A stretch of DNA of 64,000 nucleotides from positions 95,086 through 159,085 of the forward strand of contig NZ_JACKSH010000119.1 in NCBI RefSeq assembly GCF_025821625.1, read 5' to 3'. Shown here in pieces: positions 58,963 to 64,000 of the stretch. This DNA is from Mycolicibacterium pyrenivorans. GTDB taxonomy: Bacteria > Actinomycetota > Actinomycetes > Mycobacteriales > Mycobacteriaceae. Within the stretch, counting starts at the first letter, position 1. Each line of letters begins with the position of its first letter. Made by a program: the position numbers and the translations under genes. A model generated the notes under the pieces. It worked only from the letters and a program-made list of their open reading frames with translations, was not told the origin of the DNA and made no database searches.

Positions 58963-59952
58963 ATGGGCGGGGGACGATCGACATCAGACGGCGGTGCATT
59001 CGCCGTCATTTTCGTCATGCTGTTGGTGGTCGGCGTGGTCATCACGTACTTCTGGTGGATCGTCGGTGCGGGTGCATTGGTGGGTCTGTACTTCGTCGGC
59101 CGCGCCGTCGCGCGAGAGGTGCAGAAGCGCCGCGAGCTGGCCGAGCAGAAGGAATACGAACTCAAACGGCGCGCCGATCGCCAGCACCGGTGGCTGCTGA
59201 CCGGCGACAGCCGCGGCATCTACGGCCAGCAGGGTGCGGCGGCGATGCGCGACGTGGCTCCGCAACCGTCGCTGCCCGACGGGGAAGACGCGCCGACGCA
59301 GAACCCCGCGCCGATCGCGAGACTGGCGGCGACCTCTGATGAGGTGGCGGCGCTGGTGAATGACAAGCCGGACGCGTGGGGGTGGGCGCTGTTCACGTCG
59401 ATCCTGGTTCAGCGGACAACACCGCTGCTGCCTCGCCTGCGCGACAGCGAACTCGGCTTCAGCCCCGCGGCCACCACCCGGTTGTACACCGCTGCCGAGT
59501 TGGCAACCGCGGTCGTCGGACTCATCGACGACATGCTCTCGACCGCTCACCAACTGGACAGCTTCATGACCGCGCCGGCCTTCATGGCGTCCTTCTACGG
59601 CCCGGCCGATGGTGCACCCCCCGACGCCGAGGCGATCAAGCACATCGCACACCGGACGATGGACTACCACGACCGGTTTCTGGAGTTGTCGGAACGCTGC
59701 CGCAGCCTGTCGGCGCCGTCGGAGTACACCGACATCCTCGCCGATTGTGCACGGCTCCTTGACTTTCCGCTGCAGAGCTATCGCGAGTTCATCGGCGAAT
59801 TGGTCGACGTGATCGAGTCGCTTCCGCAGGTGCTCCAGCATGCCACGGATGACGTGGACATGGGTGCCATCGTCCTCGACATCGACCTCGACGGCGACGG
59901 GCTGAGGTCGCGCATCTTCAAGCGACTGGATGCGATCAACCCGTCGCGTTGA
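58963..59952 (+). CDS. Membrane protein with helical cytosolic domain, unknown
   Basis: The 329-residue protein has a short Gly/Ser N-terminus, a long hydrophobic region (FAVIFVMLLVVGVVITYFWW then IVGAGALVGLYFVGRAVARE), a basic/coiled stretch (QKRRELAEQKEYELKRRADR), and then ~230 soluble, mostly helical residues. The domain YTAAELATAVVGLIDDMLST, DYHDRFLELSERCRSL is not recognised. It is a lone gene, convergent with the NERD helicase gene, which ends 67 bp away. Confidence 0.6.
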   Translation: MGGGRSTSDGGAFAVIFVMLLVVGVVITYFWWIVGAGALVGLYFVGRAVAREVQKRRELAEQKEYELKRRADRQHRWLLTGDSRGIYGQQGAAAMRDVAPQPSLPDGEDAPTQNPAPIARLAATSDEVAALVNDKPDAWGWALFTSILVQRTTPLLPRLRDSELGFSPAATTRLYTAAELATAVVGLIDDMLSTAHQLDSFMTAPAFMASFYGPADGAPPDAEAIKHIAHRTMDYHDRFLELSERCRSLSAPSEYTDILADCARLLDFPLQSYREFIGELVDVIESLPQVLQHATDDVDMGAIVLDIDLDGDGLRSRIFKRLDAINPSR

Positions 59953-60019
59953 GACGGCATCCACGGCGTCCTTTTCGCCAGAATCCCCGCCGCCACAGCA
60001 GCGCCAACGCGTGGCAGCG

Positions 60020-61675
60020 TCAGACCGGGATGTTCAGGCGCCGTGCAAGATCCGGTCCACCGACGGTGCGGATGAACTCGGGGTCGCCGCAGACGACGAG
60101 TTGATCGCGGGCGCGCGACAGCCCGACGTAGAGCCGTTCGCGGGAGCGTTCGAAGGCCGCGTCCTCGTTGACGACGAGCACCACGGCCCGACGCTCGAGC
60201 CCCTTGAACCCGAGCACGTGGCCGTAGAACACCTGCTCGGCGTCCCAGAAGCTGTCCCAGTACGCCGCACTGCCGGCGGCCTGACGTTCCTTCTGCTCGG
60301 GATGCCTTGTGCCGGTGGTGAGCAGCGCGACGTCTTCGGGGCGCCACCCCTGCTCGAGAAGCAGCTCGACCTCGTCGTCGCCGACCCCCATCGCCTCCTC
60401 GCGCGAGCAGGCCACGTACTTGACGGCAGGGCCCTCGCCGCCGAGGAACCGCATCGGGTGATCGACCAGCGGCTGAAACGCGTTGGCGATCTGGCGCGTG
60501 TTGCGCAGGTTGTGGTCGAGGATCAGCGGGACCAACGGCACCGGCGGCGACCCGTACCGACTGAACACCCGCTGACCTTCGTCGGTGAACAGATAGATGC
60601 CGCTGGTTTCCTCGTCCTTGAGCGCGGCCAGCAGCGGATCCCACCACGCGTCGGCGAAATCCTGGGCCTCGTCGACGACGATCGCGTCGAACCGGTGCCC
60701 GGGCTCGAGTTCGGCTGCCAGCTCGGCCATCTGGAGCGGCAGGTCGTGCTCCCAGAACTTGACCGTCTCCTCGTTGCGCAGGGATTCGTCGGGGCCTTCG
60801 GGCGCACCCCAGGTCTTGCCGAGGTCGTGGAACTCACCGACGTAGGCGGGTTGGTGGCGCCGGTTCCAGGTCGCGGTGATGCGCTCGAGGTAGGACGCCA
60901 GTCCGTGGGAGTAGCAGACCAGCGCGACGCGCTGACCGTCTCGGGCCAGCCGGCGGGCCTGCTCCATGGCCAGGAAGGTCTTGCCGCTGCCGGCACCGCC
61001 GCGGATCTCGACGCGGTGAATCAGCTTGATCGCGTCCAGGATGACGGACTGGTGTTCGGTGAGAACATCTGCGGCGTCTTCGTTTTCGAGTGCGCGGGCG
61101 ACGACGCTGCGCTGCGGCAGGCCGCGTCCGCTCAGCGCCTCGTTCAGCTGGGCGATGCCGTCTCGGGTGAGCATCGGCCGCTCGAGCTTCTGAGCCAGCA
61201 GGACGTCGCGCAGTTTGGCGACCATGGTGGGCAGGTCGGTGCGGTCGATGACCTTCCAGCGCGGACACTCGGGCAGGGCGAAGCCCTCGGGAAGGTCGGT
61301 GTTCGGCAGGACGACGACGTGGTCCCAGCGCAGCCGGCCCTGACTCCACCGGGGATCCTTCTCGATGAAGTCTCGCAGCGCGTAGCACGCTTCGCGGGCC
61401 TGCCGGACGGGGTCGGCCCTGTGCTCGTGGCCTCGGCGCTTGACCCACCAGGTCTCGCCGTCGTGCCAGACCTCGCCGCCCTTGACCTCGAGGCAGACGA
61501 TCCCGGCGCCCTCGATCGCGACGAAAAAGTCGACCTCGTGGTCCTTGAGGTGGTCGGTGACCCGCTTGCCCGGAATGACGAGGTCGCCGGGCTCGAGCTG
61601 GTCGATCAACAGCTGATAGACCCGGCGCTCGGCGCCGTTGGCCAGCCGCGGTGTCTCGGCGACGGTGATGGTCAT
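60020..61675 (-). CDS. NERD-domain UvrD-like helicase
   Basis: The 551-residue protein starts at ATG 61675 with GGGGAG upstream. The N-terminal ~170 residues are a NERD nuclease-related domain (ERRVYQLLIDQLEPGDLVIP, HEVDFFVAIEGAGIVCLEVKGG with the D...ExK-like pattern). The rest is a UvrD-type superfamily 1 helicase: Walker A EIRGGAGSGKTFLAMEQARR, FDAIVVDEAQDFADAWWDPL, and motif VI YVGLSRARDQLVV. It may cut and unwind DNA in repair or defence. It stands alone. Confidence 0.8.
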   Translation of the reverse strand: MTITVAETPRLANGAERRVYQLLIDQLEPGDLVIPGKRVTDHLKDHEVDFFVAIEGAGIVCLEVKGGEVWHDGETWWVKRRGHEHRADPVRQAREACYALRDFIEKDPRWSQGRLRWDHVVVLPNTDLPEGFALPECPRWKVIDRTDLPTMVAKLRDVLLAQKLERPMLTRDGIAQLNEALSGRGLPQRSVVARALENEDAADVLTEHQSVILDAIKLIHRVEIRGGAGSGKTFLAMEQARRLARDGQRVALVCYSHGLASYLERITATWNRRHQPAYVGEFHDLGKTWGAPEGPDESLRNEETVKFWEHDLPLQMAELAAELEPGHRFDAIVVDEAQDFADAWWDPLLAALKDEETSGIYLFTDEGQRVFSRYGSPPVPLVPLILDHNLRNTRQIANAFQPLVDHPMRFLGGEGPAVKYVACSREEAMGVGDDEVELLLEQGWRPEDVALLTTGTRHPEQKERQAAGSAAYWDSFWDAEQVFYGHVLGFKGLERRAVVLVVNEDAAFERSRERLYVGLSRARDQLVVCGDPEFIRTVGGPDLARRLNIPV

Positions 61676-61741
61676 GCGCCACTCCCCCTGTGTCGCGGTT
61701 GATGGTAGCGAGCAGGACCGACGTTCCGGGGCGCACTCGGA

Positions 61742-61804
61742 CGTCGAGACTGCAGCCACGGCGGGGAAATCGTCGAAAACTCCACCGTCAGCGCAGCCTC
61801 GACG
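61742..61804. repeat. Family B palindrome, copy B5
   Basis: CGTCGAGACTGCAGCCACGG.. (61742) and CCACCGTCAGCGCAGCCTCG.. (61782-61804) are imperfect inverted arms. It lies in the 226-bp divergent space between the NERD helicase and the ESX-type locus. Confidence 0.6.
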
Positions 61805-61901
61805 GGGCACCGGCTCGCCGGTCACCGCCAGATTGGTGTCATGACCGCCTTCCGCGGTCGCTTATGTTGGTAGCTGGTCTGGACACGCGAGGGAGGCAGT
61901 G

Positions 61902-61979
61902 GTGCTGGTCGATCCTGAGATGTTGAGGGCTTTCGCCGGTCAGGTGGCCACGGCCGGCAGTTTCGGCCGCATCGTCTGA
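61902..61979 (+). pseudogene. EspC-like ESX gene remnant
   Basis: The frame gtg...tga reads MLVDPEMLRAFAGQV and then a stop after 25 codons. This N-terminus is typical for mycobacterial EspC-type ESX-secreted proteins of about 100 residues, which precede larger helical effectors. The rest of the gene is missing. It lies 2 bp before the next start. Confidence 0.55.
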
Positions 61980-61981
61980 CC

Positions 61982-63351
61982 GTGTTGCCGTCCCGTTCCC
62001 GGCTCACGAGCTGGAACCCCGACGCGCTGGCCGTCACCGGTCCCGCAGTCACGTCTGCCGGCGAGAGCGTCGAACAGGCAGTGGACGTGATCAACACCAA
62101 TCTCGAGATCATGCCCGAAACCCGGTCGTGGGAGGGCCCGGCCCACGACGCGGCGTCAAAGATGTTCGACCGCGCGCACACCCACGCGTCCGAGTTCGGC
62201 GACTACACCGCCGCGATCGGGAATGCGTTACGTGACAGCGCGACGTCTCTGGGCGCGGCGCGAACCGCGCTGTTGAACAAGGCCGACGAGATCGACTCCG
62301 CTGAGCTGCAGGTGACGGAGCAGTGGGTGGTGCTGATCAAACCGGCGCCGATGTCTGCCGAGAAGGTTGCGTCGCTGATGGAAAAGGTGGCGTCCGAGCA
62401 GGCCATCGTCAACGAGTTGTTGCTGGCCGTCGGAGACGCCGACGACGCCACCGCCGACAGGTTGATCGCCGCCGCAAAACCGTTCGGGTTTGTCGCACCC
62501 AATCCGGACGGACTGTGCGGCATGATGCTTCCCGGAGTGCAGAGACCCGAGGACGAGGTGCCCAATCCGCGCGACCCGCTGGGCCTGTTCCAGCAGTCGG
62601 TGATGCGCGGTGAAGACATGGCCGTCACCGTGCGCGACACCAAGGAGGAGATCGTCAACGGCGACGAGTTCCGCAAGACACTCATCATGCAGGACGGCAG
62701 CAGGCACGTCATCTGGGAGTACGGTCCGCCGGAGTACCCCACCGTCAGCCACATGCACTACGACACCAAAGGAGACGTCATATCCAGCACGATGTCCTGG
62801 ACCACGATCGAGGGGATCCACAACACCGAGATCGAATGGGCCGACGGCACGATCTTCAAGGCCACGGAAACCCCGGACGGTGTCCGCACGGCCGGCTTCA
62901 CGTTGCCCGACGGTCGCCACGGGTGCTTCCGGCGGACAATCCGTTCTTCACCGGCCCGGTACCGGCGACGGTCAGTAGCGCGCTGACGGGGTTGGACGCC
63001 CACGTCGGCCGCGGCGGCAGGTTGCCGATGGTGTCGATGGACGCGACGGAGACCATCGGCAAGGGCGCCAAGTTCGGCGGCCCCGCGGTCAGCATCATGA
63101 GTTCGATCTACTCGGTGGCCGCGGCCGAGACGCCGTATGACCGCTGCGTGACGGGGTTCGCGGGCAGCTTCGGAGTGGTGGGCGAGGTCGCCGGGGCAGC
63201 CGGTGGCGGCTTCGTCGCAGGATCAGTAGTGGCTCCTATCCCGGGTGCGCAGGTGGTCATGGTTCCTGCCGGCGCTGTCGGCGGCTCCATGCTCGTCGGC
63301 GGATGGATGGAGTCACTCGGCGCGAAGGTCGGGGAGCGATTTTGTCAGTAG
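61982..63351 (+). pseudogene. ESX/WXG100-like effector gene with one-base frameshift
   Basis: From GTG 61982 the frame reads a helical WXG100-like N-terminal part (LTSWNPDALAVTGPAVTSAG, RSWEGPAHDAASKMFDRAHT) and a beta-rich middle (HVIWEYGPPEYPTVSHMHYD) to 62986. A second frame from ~62925 to 63351 carries on PADNPFFTGPVPATVSSALT and a glycine-rich hydrophobic end (VGEVAGAAGGGFVAGSVVAP). The span has one base too few; one more G in the GGG run near 62922 would join them to a 456-residue protein. The layout fits polymorphic secreted toxins. It is marked broken, but an error in the sequence is possible. Confidence 0.6.
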
Positions 63352-63911
63352 AGAAACTGCCTGCTCCTTCGAACTGGAAGCGACGAGTTTGGCTCACAAC
63401 CTTTGGCCTTCTGATATTCATCGGCGGCGCCATTCAAGGCCTCGTTCTGATAGCAATTGCCATCAGCCGCAACGACTTCCTCGCCGCCGTCGTTGCCGGC
63501 GGTTGGGCAATGTTCTTTCTTGGCATGCTCGCCGGCATCGCCGTCGGCTGGCTCCGATCGGAGCAACGCGTTGGCGCCATCGAGCAGTCCGGTGTCACGT
63601 TCCGCCCGGATCCGCTCGCGCCCTGGCTCATCGGGTGCAGCTTCCTTGCATCCGGTTTCACCCTATTGTTCCGTAACCGCGAGGGTGACGAGCTTCCCTT
63701 TTCTTCGGTGGATCGTGCTCGCGAACCGATTCTCCTATTAGCACTGTTCATCTTTGCCGTAATGGGCCTGGCTGTGATTATCGCCCGCGGACGTGGCTAC
63801 TTTCGATTGACTCCTACCGGGATCGAGAACACCGAGCTTTTCCGCATCGACACAGCGACCTGGGACGACGTCACAGCGATCACCGACACTGCTCCGCAAA
63901 AGCCTAGATGA
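63342..63911 (+). CDS. AT-richer membrane protein downstream of the ESX effector
   Basis: A 189-residue protein starts at TTG 63342 (MSVEKLPAPSNWKRRV) after GGGGAG and overlaps the effector frame by ten bases. It has four hydrophobic segments, in two pairs (TTFGLLIFIGGAIQGLVLIA..., AMFFLGMLAGIAVGWL; PWLIGCSFLASGFTLLF, ILLLALFIFAVMGLAVIIA), and a soluble C-terminus with LTPTGIENTELFRIDTATWD, a bPH2-like look. The DNA is visibly richer in A and T than its neighbours. It may be an immunity protein for the effector, or an unrelated transferred gene. Confidence 0.6.
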   Translation: MSVEKLPAPSNWKRRVWLTTFGLLIFIGGAIQGLVLIAIAISRNDFLAAVVAGGWAMFFLGMLAGIAVGWLRSEQRVGAIEQSGVTFRPDPLAPWLIGCSFLASGFTLLFRNREGDELPFSSVDRAREPILLLALFIFAVMGLAVIIARGRGYFRLTPTGIENTELFRIDTATWDDVTAITDTAPQKPR

Positions 63912-64000
63912 GTGATTCCAAGGGTGTGGCTGGTGTGGCGCGTGTGATTTGAGGCAGAGGGTGCCCAGACTCGATGTTGCTAACCCAACTCGAGCCGGGA
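63912..64000. other. Non-coding tail at the window edge
   Basis: No complete gene is seen. An ATG near 63972 opens a frame of nine codons to the edge (MLLTQLEPG), which might be the start of a further gene. It cannot be judged from this window. Confidence 0.2.

Noticed and set aside
63912..64000. End of an insertion sequence
   Set aside because: No inverted terminal repeat or transposase motif can be seen within the remaining 89 bases.

Overview
The window is high-GC DNA with densely packed, often ATGA/TGATG-overlapping genes and frequent GTG/TTG starts. The gene content (antigen 85 mycolyltransferase, WS/DGAT acyltransferase, MmpL-type RND transporter, F420-type split-barrel proteins, a DUF732-like secreted protein, an EspC-like ESX remnant, a PASTA-less PknB/E-like kinase) points to a rapidly growing mycobacterium (Mycolicibacterium type). 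No rRNA, tRNA, CRISPR array or intact insertion sequence was seen. The genus assignment is inference from gene families, not from a marker gene.

Layout. 1-6 kb: the end of a large flippase/kinase-like membrane protein, a cupin, a decayed DUF1989/GcvT-type gene, and a two-gene operon of a dicarboxylate (DASS) transporter with a tartrate/D-malate dehydrogenase. 6-12.1 kb: an M15 peptidase, then a tight four-gene operon (MmpL transporter, type III polyketide synthase, isoprenylcysteine-methyltransferase-like protein, FAD oxidoreductase) that resembles the srsABC phenolic-lipid operon of Streptomyces plus an exporter. 12-21.8 kb: a MASE1-PAS-GGDEF cyclase, glycogen phosphorylase, antigen 85, a metallopeptidase lipoprotein, two F420/flavin split-barrel proteins, a rhodanese, a decayed amidohydrolase, and a DUF732-like protein. 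22-29 kb: a dual P-loop HerA-like ATPase (one frameshift) coupled to a winged-helix partner, a TVP38 membrane protein, and a PIF1-like helicase fused to BRCT.

29-38.5 kb: threonine aldolase, a baeRF-type protein, a divergent VOC/TetR pair, remnants of a beta-lactamase and an ABC ATPase, SRPBCC, YceI, a molybdopterin oxidoreductase, and a DUF35 + lipid-transfer thiolase pair. 38.6-44.4 kb: the divergent acyl-CoA operon (two acyl-CoA dehydrogenases, a fused tandem CoA-transferase) and a LysR regulator. 44.5-50.1 kb: jetABC (Wadjet/MksFEB, the Ept system of M. smegmatis), a condensin-like plasmid-restriction module with no adjacent nuclease gene jetD. 50.1-64 kb: a phytase-like lipoprotein, a frameshifted HD protein, a GATase1-AraC regulator, a Ser/Thr kinase, WS/DGAT, TetR, a NERD-UvrD helicase, and a frameshifted ESX-type effector with an AT-richer membrane neighbour.

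Two features run across the whole window. First, intergenic spaces carry two families of about 60-bp imperfect palindromes (family A: three copies; family B: six copies). Some of them supply the start or stop of neighbouring genes. Second, several genes carry single-base frameshifts at short homopolymers, and several others are gross deletion remnants. The first class may be sequence error or recent decay; the second is real decay.
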